A stretch of DNA of 46,094 nt from CBDCZI01 sp965224495 (lineage in GTDB: Bacteria; Bacteroidota; Bacteroidia; Cytophagales; JAAEPT01). Below the pieces are notes generated by a model, which worked only from the letters and a program-made list of their open reading frames with translations, was not told the DNA's origin and made no database searches. Within the stretch, counting starts at the first letter, position 1; every line of letters starts with the position of its first letter. This document shows, one piece after another, positions 17,484 to 26,378 of the stretch. Location: positions 1 through 46,094 of the forward strand of contig CBDCZI010000010.1 of assembly GCA_965224495.1 (NCBI GenBank), read 5' to 3'. The position numbers were made by a program, and so were the translations under genes.

Positions 17484-18086
17484 ATGAACGAACGAATTAT
17501 ACATATATATACAGAAGCAAGTCCAAACCCTAATTCATTAAAATTTGTTTTAAATTTTGATTTAATAGATATCAGCCTTGATTTCCCTACAATCAAAGAC
17601 ACTAAAAACTGCCCTTTAGCAAAAGAGTTATTTGAAAGTTTTGATTTTATTCAACGCGTTTTTATAGCTAACAACTTCATCACTGTTACTAAAGAAGAAG
17701 AAACAGATTGGTTTGAGGTGATGCCAAACGTAAAAGATTTCATCAAGAAATACATTCAAGCGGAGAGAGTAATCTTTACCGACGATATTAAAAAACAAGT
17801 TGTTGGTGCTGATTTGAAAGAGCAAAAAATCAACGAAGGAAACGACAAAGAAACCATTGATAAAATCAAAGTAGTACTAGACGAATACGTAAAACCTGCT
17901 GTAGAAAGTGATGGTGGAGCTATTTCATTCCTTTCGTACGACAACGGAAAAGTTACCGTTCTCTTACAAGGTTCTTGCTCTGGTTGCCCATCAGCAACAG
18001 TTACCTTAAAAAACGGTGTTGAAAATTTATTAAAGAAAATGGTTCCTGAAGTTACTGAAGTTGTAGCAGAAGGAATTGGTGCTTAA
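17484..18086 (+). CDS. NifU-domain Fe-S cluster scaffold/carrier (Nfu type)
   Basis: The 200-residue protein has the Nfu layout: an N-terminal Nfu_N domain (IYTEASPNPNSLKFVLN then a second half with NCPLAKELF) of about 85 residues, and a C-terminal NifU domain with VESDGGAISFLSYDNGKVTV and the cluster-binding GSCSGCPSATVTLKNGVEN, Cys at about 165 and 168. Such proteins assemble or deliver [4Fe-4S] clusters to apo-enzymes in the cytoplasm. It starts 11 bases after the symporter gene and is probably in the aroC transcription unit, which ends at the strong hairpin at 18094-18125. Confidence 0.93.
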   Translation: MNERIIHIYTEASPNPNSLKFVLNFDLIDISLDFPTIKDTKNCPLAKELFESFDFIQRVFIANNFITVTKEEETDWFEVMPNVKDFIKKYIQAERVIFTDDIKKQVVGADLKEQKINEGNDKETIDKIKVVLDEYVKPAVESDGGAISFLSYDNGKVTVLLQGSCSGCPSATVTLKNGVENLLKKMVPEVTEVVAEGIGA

Positions 18087-18093
18087 TTACCTT

Positions 18094-18130
18094 ACAGTTC
18101 CTCTTTATTATTAAAGAGGAACTGTTTTAC
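18094..18130 (+). terminator. Strong hairpin terminator after the Nfu gene
   Basis: ACAGTTCCTCTTTA (18094-18107) pairs perfectly with TAAAGAGGAACTGT (18112-18125) around a 4-base loop, followed by TTTT. The next gene starts just 10-15 bases later, so some read-through is possible. Confidence 0.8.
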
Positions 18131-18140
18131 TCCCTCCTCT

Positions 18141-20492
18141 TTGTTTACTTTTCTAAAAAAATATTGGTATCTCTTTTTCGCTCTACTATTGGGGCTGATT
18201 ACTTGGTATTATTTTGCTCTACCTAAACAACTTTTTAAGTCGCCTTACTCTACGGTTGTCTATTCAAAAGAAGGACGTTTGCTTGGTGCCCGAATAGCAA
18301 AAGACGAACAATGGCGTTTTCCACAATCCGACAGTACTCCGCAACAGTTTACGAGTGCAATAACGACCTTTGAGGACAAACGTTTTTTCAACCATATTGG
18401 TGTCGATTTTCTATCGGTTGGTCGAGCGGTATGGCAAAATATTTCAGACAATAAAATAACAAGTGGTGCAAGTACGCTTTCGATGCAAGTGATTCGAATG
18501 GCTCGTAAAAACAAAGCACGTACTTTTTCAGAAAAAATAATTGAAATTATTTTAGCAACTCGTTTAGAGCTACGCTATTCAAAGAAAGAAATCCTTAATT
18601 TTTATTCTTCTCACGCACCTTTCGGTGGAAATGTAGTTGGTTTAGAATCTGCTTCGTGGAAATATTTTGGTCGTCCTGCTTACCGTTTATCTCTTGCTGA
18701 AACAGCTGTATTGGCAGTTTTACCTAATAGTCCTGCCTTAATCCATCCGAATAGAAACCGAACAAAACTCAAAAATAAACGCAATCGCTTATTGAAAAAA
18801 TTATTTACTAACCATGCTATTTCTAAAGAAGAATATGAACTCGCCCTATTAGAAAACCTACCAGCAAGACCACTTACTTTACCGAACTTCGCTCCCCATT
18901 TCACAGAAAAAATAAAAAAACAAAAAATCGCTTTATTACATTCAACTATTGACTACCAAATGCAACTTATCACAAGTAAAATAGTCAATCGTCATGCAAA
19001 AAAGCTCTCTCAAAACGGTATAGATAATGCATCAGCTCTAATTATAGACGTAGAAACAGGAGATATTTTGACCTATATAGGCAATACAACATACAGTAAA
19101 ATCACTGATGGACGAATGGTTGACATCATCAAATCACCTCGAAGCTCGGGTAGTATTTTAAAACCTTTTTTGTATGCCATGCTGATGAATGATGGGGAAA
19201 TATTACCAAAAACATTAGTTCCCGACATACCTTCTTATTTCAGTAATTACACACCAAAAAATTTCGATTTTAAAAATTCAGGAGCAATCCCTGCCCACCG
19301 TGCGATTGCTAAATCATTAAATATCCCTGCCGTGTATATGTTGGAAAAATACAACTACAAAAAATTTCACGCTAACTTAAAAAAACTAGGTGCTTCTACC
19401 CTTACTAAAAATGCTGAACATTATGGTTTATCTATCATTCTCGGAGGTGCAGAAACCAACCTTTGGGACTTAGCAAAAATGTATGGAGGAATGGCTCGTA
19501 CACTTACTTATTATACCAACAACAGCAGTACTTACCAAAAAAAACCATACCACAACCTTAATTACAACTTCAAGCAATCAGTAAAACCAAAAGGAGAATT
19601 AAAATTTGCTCCACTCAATGCCTCTTCTATTTGGTTTACTTTTAAAGCCTTATTAGACGTCAAACGACCCAACGAAGAGTATTATTGGGAAAACTTTGCT
19701 TCTTCACGAAAAATTGCGTGGAAAACAGGTACAAGTTTTGGTTTTAGAGATGCTTGGGCAGTAGGGATTACACCTAAATATATTGTCGCCGTTTGGGTTG
19801 GAAACGCAGATGGCGAAGGACGAACAGGTTTAATTGGCTCAAAAGCAGCAGCGCCTATTTTATTTGATATTTTCAATTCTTTACCAACAACCAATACGTG
19901 GTTTGAAGCACCTTATGACGATATGGTCGAAACACATATTTCTTTCAAATCAGGTTACAGATGCAACCCCGACTGCCCCGATGCGGTCAACGACTTTATC
20001 CCTATTACAGGTTTAAGAATGAAAACTTGCCCTTTTCACAAAACCTATTGGCTCGATTCTACAGCTACTTACCAAGTACATAGCGAATGTGAGGAGGTGG
20101 TTAATATGACTAAATCTACCTTCTTTGTTTTGCCTCCGACTCAAGAGTTTTATTACAAAAAAAACAACCCTAATTACCAAAACGTCCCTGATTTCAGAGA
20201 AGATTGCCGTATGATGAAAGCCGAAAAATTAATGTCTTTTATTTACCCTCAACAATTTACTCGTATTTTTATACCTACCGAACTCAATGAAGAGAAAAGC
20301 AAAGTTGTTTTTGAAGCAACACACAAAAAGAAAAGAGCTACCCTTTTTTGGCATCTCGACAATGAATATTTAGGCTCGACAAACCTCATCCATCAAATGG
20401 CACTATCCCCTACTGTTGGCAAACACAAAATCACTTTAGTTGATGAAGAGGGAAATTATTTGACCCGTAGTTTTGAAATTGTTACTGATTAA
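18141..20492 (+). CDS. pbpC: Penicillin-binding protein 1C
   Basis: A bifunctional cell-wall enzyme of the PBP1C class, anchored in the inner membrane. An N-terminal anchor (KKYWYLFFALLLGLITWYYF, residues 6-25) is followed by the GT51 transglycosylase domain, with the catalytic-Glu motif TTFEDKRFFNHIGVD (Glu about 78) and ITSGASTLSMQVIRM. The transpeptidase domain has SILK (residues 338-341, in SSGSILKPFLY), SLN near 395 and KTGTS near 530. A BiPBP_C-like beta domain forms the C-terminus. The length of 783 residues is normal. The only start consistent with the anchor is TTG 18141; no ATG is available before the membrane segment. It lies just behind the terminator that closes the Nfu gene. Confidence 0.95.
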   Translation: MFTFLKKYWYLFFALLLGLITWYYFALPKQLFKSPYSTVVYSKEGRLLGARIAKDEQWRFPQSDSTPQQFTSAITTFEDKRFFNHIGVDFLSVGRAVWQNISDNKITSGASTLSMQVIRMARKNKARTFSEKIIEIILATRLELRYSKKEILNFYSSHAPFGGNVVGLESASWKYFGRPAYRLSLAETAVLAVLPNSPALIHPNRNRTKLKNKRNRLLKKLFTNHAISKEEYELALLENLPARPLTLPNFAPHFTEKIKKQKIALLHSTIDYQMQLITSKIVNRHAKKLSQNGIDNASALIIDVETGDILTYIGNTTYSKITDGRMVDIIKSPRSSGSILKPFLYAMLMNDGEILPKTLVPDIPSYFSNYTPKNFDFKNSGAIPAHRAIAKSLNIPAVYMLEKYNYKKFHANLKKLGASTLTKNAEHYGLSIILGGAETNLWDLAKMYGGMARTLTYYTNNSSTYQKKPYHNLNYNFKQSVKPKGELKFAPLNASSIWFTFKALLDVKRPNEEYYWENFASSRKIAWKTGTSFGFRDAWAVGITPKYIVAVWVGNADGEGRTGLIGSKAAAPILFDIFNSLPTTNTWFEAPYDDMVETHISFKSGYRCNPDCPDAVNDFIPITGLRMKTCPFHKTYWLDSTATYQVHSECEEVVNMTKSTFFVLPPTQEFYYKKNNPNYQNVPDFREDCRMMKAEKLMSFIYPQQFTRIFIPTELNEEKSKVVFEATHKKKRATLFWHLDNEYLGSTNLIHQMALSPTVGKHKITLVDEEGNYLTRSFEIVTD

Positions 20493-20548
20493 GAACTAAA
20501 ACACAATAAAAAGACCTATATTAGTAAGTAATTATAAAATAAAAACGT

Positions 20549-20980
20549 ATGTCTAGTTTCCCTTTTTTCGGTAAGAGTAAATACCAACAAAACGAAGCGC
20601 ATTTGCAGAACTTAATTTTGATGGCTAAATCTGACCACAGTATTGACCAATCAGAATTAGAAGTGATTTATAAAATTGGTATCAATAGAAACTTCACTGA
20701 AGGCGAAATTAAGGAATTGTTGCGTTGCCATAAAAAAACCAAACTCATCATTCCTGAAAACAACCAAGATAAGTTTGAACAATTGTACGATTTAACTCTT
20801 GTAATGATGGCGGATGGCATTATTGAAGACGATGAGATGAATTTTTGTATCGATTTTGGGAACAAATTAGGTCTTCGTAAAACAAATGCGGCACTGATGG
20901 TTACCGAGATAGTAGAAGGTCTTGAGAGTGAATTTGATAAATTTGATATTTTTAATCAAACAAAAAAATACTTTCATTAA
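20549..20980 (+). CDS. TerB-like domain protein
   Basis: The 143-residue helical protein matches the TerB (tellurite resistance protein B-like) fold: HLQNLILMAKSDHSIDQSEL and LYDLTLVMMADGIIEDDEM each carry the acidic D-x-x-I-x-x-x-E pattern that binds metal in TerB. There is no signal peptide or membrane segment. No other ter genes are near, so a tellurite role is not implied; single TerB-domain proteins are common in Bacteroidota with unknown function. The next small gene starts six bases downstream. Confidence 0.8.
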   Translation: MSSFPFFGKSKYQQNEAHLQNLILMAKSDHSIDQSELEVIYKIGINRNFTEGEIKELLRCHKKTKLIIPENNQDKFEQLYDLTLVMMADGIIEDDEMNFCIDFGNKLGLRKTNAALMVTEIVEGLESEFDKFDIFNQTKKYFH

Positions 20981-20986
20981 GTAACT

Positions 20987-21142
20987 ATGAAGTGGAAAGA
21001 AGCTCCAATTGAAAAAAAAATATTTGTAATTGTAGCTGTTTTATTTATAGCAGTGATGATAGGTTTCAGTATCGATTTCAGTAAAAGAACCGCTTCGCCT
21101 TGGAATAAACATAAATTTGAACAAAAATACAAGACAAAATAA
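20987..21142 (+). CDS. Small single-pass membrane protein (51 residues)
   Basis: ATG 20987 opens a 51-residue frame starting MKWKEAPIEKKIFVIVAVLF, with one hydrophobic segment (about residues 12-28) and a basic C-terminal tail (KHKFEQKYKTK). It begins six bases after the TerB-like stop and ends 88 bases before ligA. Small proteins of this plan occur in this position in other flavobacteria to my recollection, which supports it being real. Function unknown. N-in or N-out topology cannot be decided firmly; the positive charges lie on both sides. Confidence 0.65.
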   Translation: MKWKEAPIEKKIFVIVAVLFIAVMIGFSIDFSKRTASPWNKHKFEQKYKTK

Positions 21143-21200
21143 AAACACCTTTCTTCCAATTTTGCAGCGTGTAAAACTTTCTTTTATTGAGTAGTTAAAG

Positions 21201-21208
21201 TATCTTTG
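21201..21208 (+). promoter_or_regulatory. Bacteroidota -7 box for ligA
   Basis: TATCTTTG matches TAnnTTTG, 22 bases upstream of the ligA ATG. Confidence 0.55.
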
Positions 21209-21230
21209 TAGAAGCAAATTCACTCTACAA

Positions 21231-23246
21231 ATGAAAACCGAGGAAGTACAACAACGTATTGATTTTTTAGTTGATAAATTAAACTTTTTCAACTACCAAT
21301 ATTACCAAAAAGACACTTCTGAAATTAGTGATTTTGAATTTGACAAGTTGTTAACTGAACTTATTCAGTTAGAAAAAAAACACCCCGAATTCCTTCAAAC
21401 ACATTCTCCCACACAACGTGTAGGTGGTAGTCTTACCTCTTCTTTTGAAACCGTTAAGCACAAAAGACCGATGCTAAGTTTAGGGAATACCTATTCAAAA
21501 GAAGAATTAGAAGAGTTTGATCAACGAATAAAAAAATTACTGAACGAAGACGAAGCCTACGAATACGTTTGTGAATTGAAATACGACGGCGTAGCAATTA
21601 GCCTACATTACGAAGAAGGCGCATTAACGACTGCTCTTACTCGTGGAGACGGCGTACAAGGCGACAACATCACAACCAACGCAAAAACGATTAGTACGAT
21701 TCCTTTACAGGTTTTCAACTCTCCTATTAGTGATTTTGAAGTACGTGGCGAAGTTTTCCTGCCAATAAAAGAATTTGAACGTATCAACAAGGAACGTGAA
21801 AAATCGGGGGAAACACAATTAGCAAACCCACGAAACACAACCTCTGGAACAATAAAAATGTTAGATTCTCGTGTAGTAGCAAATCGTAATTTGGACTGTT
21901 ACAGTTACTATTTGTTAGGCGACAATTTACCAACAACGACACATTCCGCTTCATTAGAATTATTAAAAAAAATTGGCTTTAATGTACCTGGTTCTTTTCG
22001 AGTAGCCCCATCTATTACCGAAGTAGTTGCATACATCGAAGAATGGAGAGAAAAACGACACCAATTGCCTTTAGAAACAGATGGTATTGTCATCAAATTG
22101 AACAGTTACGAACAACAAAACCGTTTAGGAAACACAGCTAAAAGTCCTCGTTGGGCAATTTCTTATAAATTCCAAGCCGAACAAGCTTCTACCAAATTAG
22201 AAACAATTACCTACCAAGTCGGACGTACGGGATCGATTACTCCTGTCGCTAATTTAGCACCTGTCAGTTTAGCAGGAACAACTGTTCGTCGTGCTTCCTT
22301 ACACAATGCCAACGAAATTGAGCGTTTGGGTTTACGAGAAAATGATTTTGTTTTTGTAGAAAAAGGTGGAGAAATCATACCAAAAATTGTAGCTGTAGAT
22401 TTAGACCAACGAAAAGAGAATACAAACCCTTACTTTTTTCCTACACATTGTCCAGAGTGCCAAACCGAATTGGTAAGAATAGAAGGTGAGGCTAACCATT
22501 ATTGCCCCAATGATTTGATTTGCCCACCGCAAGTTAAAGGTAAAATAGAGCATTTCATCCAACGAAAAGCAATGGACATTGACGGTTTAGGCCCTGAAAC
22601 TATCGATGCTTTATACGAAAAAGGATTGGTTAAATCACCCATAGACCTTTACCGATTGACCTATGAAAATTTAATTGGCTTAGAGCGTTTTGCTTCTAAA
22701 TCAGCCGAAAATTTACTCAAAGGCATCACACAGTCTATTGCCAATTCAACATTCAAAACTTTCCTTTTCGCTTTAGGTATTCGCCATATTGGCATTACTG
22801 GCGCAGAGAAACTCACCCAACATTTTGGGACAATTGACCAACTGATGATGGCTAGTTTTGAACAATTATTAGCCGTACCTGAAGTAGGAGAAAAAATTGC
22901 CGAAAGTATGGTTTCCTTTTCTCAAAACGAAAAGAAACAAGTACTCATTAATAAATTCAAGGCGATAGGTATCAAAACAGAAATACCTAAGCCAAAAGAA
23001 GTAAACTCTAACCTGTTTGAAGGACAGACTTTCGTGGTATCTGGTGTCTTTGAAAATTTTTCTCGTGACGAACTAAAGGAAAATATTATTTCTAATGGGG
23101 GAAAAGTCGTATCTTCGATTTCTGGAAAATTAAATTACCTCGTTGCAGGAGATAAAATGGGACCAAGTAAAAAGCAGAAAGCTGACAAACTGGGCGTAAA
23201 CATCATTTCCGAGCAAGATTATTTAAACTTACTGAAAAATGTTTAA
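21231..23246 (+). CDS. ligA: NAD-dependent DNA ligase
   Basis: LigA seals nicks in replication and repair using NAD+. The 671-residue product is complete. Domain Ia with the tyrosine-rich NAD-binding part lies at the N-terminus; the adenylated lysine is K117 in CELKYDGVAIS. The OB fold contains the VGRTGSITPVANL segment. The four-cysteine zinc finger (CPECQ then CPNDLICPP) is near residues 408-430, the HhH repeats lie around 440-580, and a BRCT domain (LFEGQTFVVSGVFENFSRDEL onward) ends the protein. Its 3' end overlaps the next gene by eight bases, so ligA, the DUF6913 gene and dapA form an operon, presumably read from the TATCTTTG box. Confidence 0.98.
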   Translation: MKTEEVQQRIDFLVDKLNFFNYQYYQKDTSEISDFEFDKLLTELIQLEKKHPEFLQTHSPTQRVGGSLTSSFETVKHKRPMLSLGNTYSKEELEEFDQRIKKLLNEDEAYEYVCELKYDGVAISLHYEEGALTTALTRGDGVQGDNITTNAKTISTIPLQVFNSPISDFEVRGEVFLPIKEFERINKEREKSGETQLANPRNTTSGTIKMLDSRVVANRNLDCYSYYLLGDNLPTTTHSASLELLKKIGFNVPGSFRVAPSITEVVAYIEEWREKRHQLPLETDGIVIKLNSYEQQNRLGNTAKSPRWAISYKFQAEQASTKLETITYQVGRTGSITPVANLAPVSLAGTTVRRASLHNANEIERLGLRENDFVFVEKGGEIIPKIVAVDLDQRKENTNPYFFPTHCPECQTELVRIEGEANHYCPNDLICPPQVKGKIEHFIQRKAMDIDGLGPETIDALYEKGLVKSPIDLYRLTYENLIGLERFASKSAENLLKGITQSIANSTFKTFLFALGIRHIGITGAEKLTQHFGTIDQLMMASFEQLLAVPEVGEKIAESMVSFSQNEKKQVLINKFKAIGIKTEIPKPKEVNSNLFEGQTFVVSGVFENFSRDELKENIISNGGKVVSSISGKLNYLVAGDKMGPSKKQKADKLGVNIISEQDYLNLLKNV

Positions 23247-23739
23247 AACGTTAGGATTAAAATATCGCACAAAAAAGGCCTCTAAAAAAAGAACGTTATC
23301 AGTGAACCTCACTGATAAAAAAACAAAAAAAGTAGGCGTTATTACTTCAAAAGAAATTTACAACACGGCTGGTTTTAAGAAGTTTACCAAAGATCTATTA
23401 AATAAAGGAGTAAAGACAGAAGTGTTGGTTTTTAACAAAGAGAAAAACGATACGGACACTTTGAAAGAACAATACGGTAAAAAAGATTACAATTGGTCGG
23501 GAAAAATAAATAGCCCTTTGGTAACTAATTTTATTAAAACACCCTTTGACCTTTTGTTTTCTGTAAATACATCATCAATTTTGCAAATCGAGAATGTTTT
23601 GGCACTTTCAAACGCGAAATGTAGAATAGGAACGACAACTCAACACGAGAATGAACACCTCGATTTTATGGTTAAAGTAAAAGAAAACAGTTCAGTTGAC
23701 AAGCTAACGAATAGCATGTTGCATTATATAGAAATTTAA
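23239..23739 (+). CDS. DUF6913-type protein
   Basis: A 166-residue basic protein without signal peptide or membrane segment. The pattern of a basic N-terminus, KVGVITSKEIYNTAGFKKF, a YNWSGKI-like turn and FDLLFSVNTSSILQIENVLALS matches the flavobacterial DUF6913 family that sits beside ligA and dapA. It overlaps the ligA stop by eight bases and ends five bases before dapA. No enzymatic motif is visible and its role is unknown. Confidence 0.8.
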   Translation: MFKTLGLKYRTKKASKKRTLSVNLTDKKTKKVGVITSKEIYNTAGFKKFTKDLLNKGVKTEVLVFNKEKNDTDTLKEQYGKKDYNWSGKINSPLVTNFIKTPFDLLFSVNTSSILQIENVLALSNAKCRIGTTTQHENEHLDFMVKVKENSSVDKLTNSMLHYIEI

Positions 23740-23744
23740 TACTA

Positions 23745-24641
23745 ATGAGAGATTTGTTTAAAGGAGTAGGTGTTGCGTTAATTACACCATTCAACGATGA
23801 TTTAAGCATAGACTTTGATGCTTTAAAAAATCTTTTATCGACAATCACAGCAAGTGAGGTTGATTATCTGGTTGTAAACGGAACGACAAGTGAAGCTTCT
23901 ACAATCAATAACCAAGAGAAAAAGGAAATTCTTTCGTTTGTAAAAAAACATAATTCAAAAAAACTTCCTATTCTTTATGGAATCGGTGCTAACGACACTC
24001 AAGTAGTCATTGATACGATTAAAGAGGTTGATTTTGATGGTGTTTCAGGTATATTAACAGTTACGCCTTACTACAATAAACCAAGTCAAAATGGTATTAT
24101 TGCACATTACGAAGCAATCGCAAACATAGCACCTGTACCTGTCTTATTGTACAACGTACCGGGACGAACAGGGATTAATATGACAGCTAAAACAACTTTG
24201 ATTTTAGCTGAACATAAAAACATTTTTGGAGTAAAAGAGGCTTCTGGTGATATTGGTCAAGCCCTTGACATCATCAAAGACAAACCCGAAGACTTTATGT
24301 TCATCTCTGGAGATGATTTGTTGACTATTCCATTGATTTCTATCGGTGCAGAAGGTGTTATTTCGGTTTTAGCTAACGGCTACCCAAAAGAATTTACGTC
24401 AATGATACACTTGGCTTTAGACGAGGAATTCTCTGAAGCAACAAGCCTTTTATGTAGTTTTGCTGATATCAACGACTTGCTTTACGAAGAAAGCAACCCT
24501 GTCGGAATTAAAGAAGTCTTAAAGATTAAAGGAGTTTGTAAAAACAATGTACGCCTACCTTTAATCAGTGCTTCAGAAAACTTAAGTGGAAGAATTAATC
24601 AAGAACACAGTATTTTAGAAGAGTTTTATTCGATGATTTAG
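23745..24641 (+). CDS. dapA: 4-hydroxy-tetrahydrodipicolinate synthase
   Basis: DapA condenses pyruvate with aspartate semialdehyde, the first step towards diaminopimelate and lysine. The 298-residue TIM-barrel protein has the expected active-site residues: the Thr-Thr pair in NGTTSEAS (residues 46-52), Tyr136 in LLYNVPGRTG with Arg141, and the Schiff-base Lys164 in FGVKEASGD. Last gene of the ligA operon. No terminator is visible; the IS remnant begins nine bases after the stop, so any terminator may have been displaced. Confidence 0.97.
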   Translation: MRDLFKGVGVALITPFNDDLSIDFDALKNLLSTITASEVDYLVVNGTTSEASTINNQEKKEILSFVKKHNSKKLPILYGIGANDTQVVIDTIKEVDFDGVSGILTVTPYYNKPSQNGIIAHYEAIANIAPVPVLLYNVPGRTGINMTAKTTLILAEHKNIFGVKEASGDIGQALDIIKDKPEDFMFISGDDLLTIPLISIGAEGVISVLANGYPKEFTSMIHLALDEEFSEATSLLCSFADINDLLYEESNPVGIKEVLKIKGVCKNNVRLPLISASENLSGRINQEHSILEEFYSMI

Positions 24642-24694
24642 TTTTAATCATGTCTCGTCCTAAAATAGAGTTACATGTTTTACAAGTATAATAA

Positions 24695-24972
24695 TTAATT
24701 AGATAGCATCATTGGAAACAGTGATGCTATTTTTATTTTTCTCTGTTGATGCATCTCCTCTGGAGTTTTGTAGTAGTTAGAATAATGAAGGCGCTCTTGG
24801 TTATAAATAAGAATAGACTCATCTATCAATTTTGTCATTAAATAGATATTCTTAAGTTTCACCCCCAAAACTCCTGTTTTAATCTACCATTTATTCGTTC
24901 TGCAACAGCATTTTCATAGGGGTCATATTTTTCTGTCATACTGCATTTAATATTATGCTCTTGTAGTACTCC
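24695..24972 (-). pseudogene. IS3 transposase OrfB, C-terminal remnant
   Basis: The minus strand reads GVLQEHNIKCSMTEKYDPYE, then NAVAERINGRLKQEF, the conserved end of the DDE domain including the glutamate region. The frame breaks at TTTTGGGGGTGA, then continues in another frame as LKNIYLMTKLIDESILIYNQ and ERLHYSNYYKTPEEMHQQ. The N-terminal two-thirds of OrfB is missing. Confidence 0.85.
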
Positions 24973-25135
24973 TGAATTAGCCCCTTAAAGGTTCGGACAT
25001 TATTATATATCAAAAAGTATAATAAATTTGTAATTATGTCAAAAAGAAGAACGTTTAGCAAAGAAACCAAGCAGTCGATATTAGAAGAGGCTAAAACAAA
25101 TGGGGTTAATGTAACTTTATTAAAGTATGGGATTT
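24973..25135 (+). mobile_element. Fragment of a second IS3-family element (IS B), left end and orfA start
   Basis: This piece interrupts IS A. It begins with TGAATTAGCCCC, a TG terminus as usual for IS3, and on the plus strand starts an OrfA at ATG 25036 (MSKRRTFSKETKQSILEEAK, a helix-turn-helix N-terminus) that runs into IS A sequence near 25130-25140. The first 52 bases recur exactly, inverted, at 41585-41636. The right part of IS B and the adjoining part of IS A are gone, as expected after insertion followed by deletion. Confidence 0.8.
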
Positions 25136-25446
25136 ATTGCTGTTTCAGCTTTCTTTTCTGCTTCCTTCTTTTGTCTCTCAAGTAACAGAACTTTCTGTTC
25201 AAGTTCGAGCAGTTGTTGATCCTTAGTTATTGGCATCTTATGAGTTGATTTATTTATCCAGTCAAAGCTACCATATTTACGCAATCAATTAGTAACTGTT
25301 GAGTGTGATTGAATACCATATTTCCTTGCAACGGCTTTTATACCTAACTCCCCACTTTCAACCTCCTCAATTACTCCTAATTTAAAAGCGTAACTATAAC
25401 CTTTTTGTGTTCGCTTAATGTGCTCATTCTCTTTCTTTTCTTTCAT
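25136..25446 (-). pseudogene. IS3 OrfA remnant of IS A
   Basis: From ATG 25446 the minus strand encodes MKEKKENEHIKRTQKGYSYA, then FKLGVIEEVESGELGIKAVA, a helix-turn-helix OrfA. An in-frame TGA at 25285-25287 stands where a Trp codon is expected. After it the frame continues with LRKYGSFDWINKS and a leucine-zipper-like LLELEQKVLLLERQKKEAE before meeting the IS B fragment. Confidence 0.8.
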
Positions 25447-25499
25447 AACATTACTTTTTGTGTAACGCTATTTCAGGACGAGACAAAAAAAAGGAAACA

Positions 25500-25537
25500 A
25501 AAAAGCCTCATTCAAATTAATGAATGAGACTTTTTTG
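25500..25537 (-). terminator. Bidirectional-looking terminator after the response regulator
   Basis: AAAGCCTCATTCA pairs with TGAATGAGACTTT around AATTAA, with an A-run on one side and a T-run on the other. It lies about 22 bases past the response-regulator stop on the minus strand. Confidence 0.85.
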
Positions 25538-25558
25538 TCTTCTTAAACGCAACTAGTA

Positions 25559-26212
25559 TTAGTTCAGTTGATGCTCAATAGCATAAACCACTAAACCAGC
25601 GGTATTTCTTGCTCCTATTTTTTGTAACAAATTCCTTCTGTGTGCATCAACTGTTCGGACACTAATAAATAGCTTTTCTCCAATCTCTGCATTTGTAAAC
25701 TCTTGAGCTATTAATTTAATAATATCTTTTTCTCTATCAGTCAAATAAACCTCTGTTGTTGGTGCTCCTTTTGTTTGAGGCTCTCCTTGTACCATATCCA
25801 TCATAATGATATCGGTAGCTTCTTTACTGAAATAATGTTCGCCCTTAGCAATAGTAGTCACTGCTTTCAACAGTTCATCTTTACTGCTGTTTTTCAGAAT
25901 ATACCCATCAGCACCTGCTTTTAACATCTTGCGAATATGGTATTCTTCATTCAGCATAGTCAAAGCTAACACATGAATAGTTGGGTATTTTTTAGTTATG
26001 ATTTCGGTAGCTTCTATTCCGTTCATTATTGGCATATTGATATCGATAATTACAAAATCAATAACAGCACTGGTTTCTAACTTATCCAATGCTTCTTGAC
26101 CATTATCCGCTTCTTCAACAACAGTAATGCTAGCGTGAGATTCTAAAATCGCTCGCAATCCTTGTTTCACAATATTGTGATCGTCAACTAATAATACATT
26201 TATCTGACTCAT
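25559..26212 (-). CDS. NarL/FixJ-type response regulator
   Basis: The 217-residue protein has an N-terminal receiver domain with the acidic pair DD at 10-11, the phospho-acceptor Asp57 in IIDINMP, the conserved Thr in LALTML and Lys in YILKNSSK. After a linker it has a LuxR-type helix-turn-helix (LTDREKDIIKLIAQEFTNAE, then GEKLFISVRTVDAHRRNLL). It should bind DNA when phosphorylated. No orthodox histidine kinase is adjacent. The nearest candidate partner is the PAS/kinase-like protein at 26851-27711, on the same strand and upstream. Target genes are unknown. Confidence 0.93.
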   Translation of the reverse strand: MSQINVLLVDDHNIVKQGLRAILESHASITVVEEADNGQEALDKLETSAVIDFVIIDINMPIMNGIEATEIITKKYPTIHVLALTMLNEEYHIRKMLKAGADGYILKNSSKDELLKAVTTIAKGEHYFSKEATDIIMMDMVQGEPQTKGAPTTEVYLTDREKDIIKLIAQEFTNAEIGEKLFISVRTVDAHRRNLLQKIGARNTAGLVVYAIEHQLN

Positions 26213-26378
26213 ATCCTATTTACAGCTAGTCGTTTATAAAAAAAAGTATTTAAATCTTTACCAAAGACCTAAACAAACCTTGTTTGTAACTGTAATATAG
26301 TATTTTTATTTGGCGTACAAATTGAAAAAGCGACTTCTTTTGCTTATTCATTAAAAGTAGCACGCTAAAGCTTACTGC

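Larger units (their letters stand above)
24651..25485 (-). mobile_element. Decayed IS3-family element (IS A)
   Basis: The ends are 25-bp imperfect inverted repeats (24651-24675 and 25461-25485, 23 of 25 positions matching), beginning TGTCTCGTCCT. Inside, on the minus strand, is an orfA remnant (25446 down to about 25136) with a nonsense codon, and the C-terminal part of orfB (24972-24695) with KYDPYENAVAERINGRLKQEF, the integrase-core end typical of IS3. The middle, including most of orfB, has been replaced by a fragment of another IS. At 835 bp it is well short of a usual 1.2-1.5 kb IS3 element and cannot move by itself. No target-site duplication is clear at the flanks. Confidence 0.85.

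Noticed and set aside
16992..17504. 170-residue minus-strand frame over the symporter
   Set aside because: Shadow of the symporter's third-position codon use; no domain.
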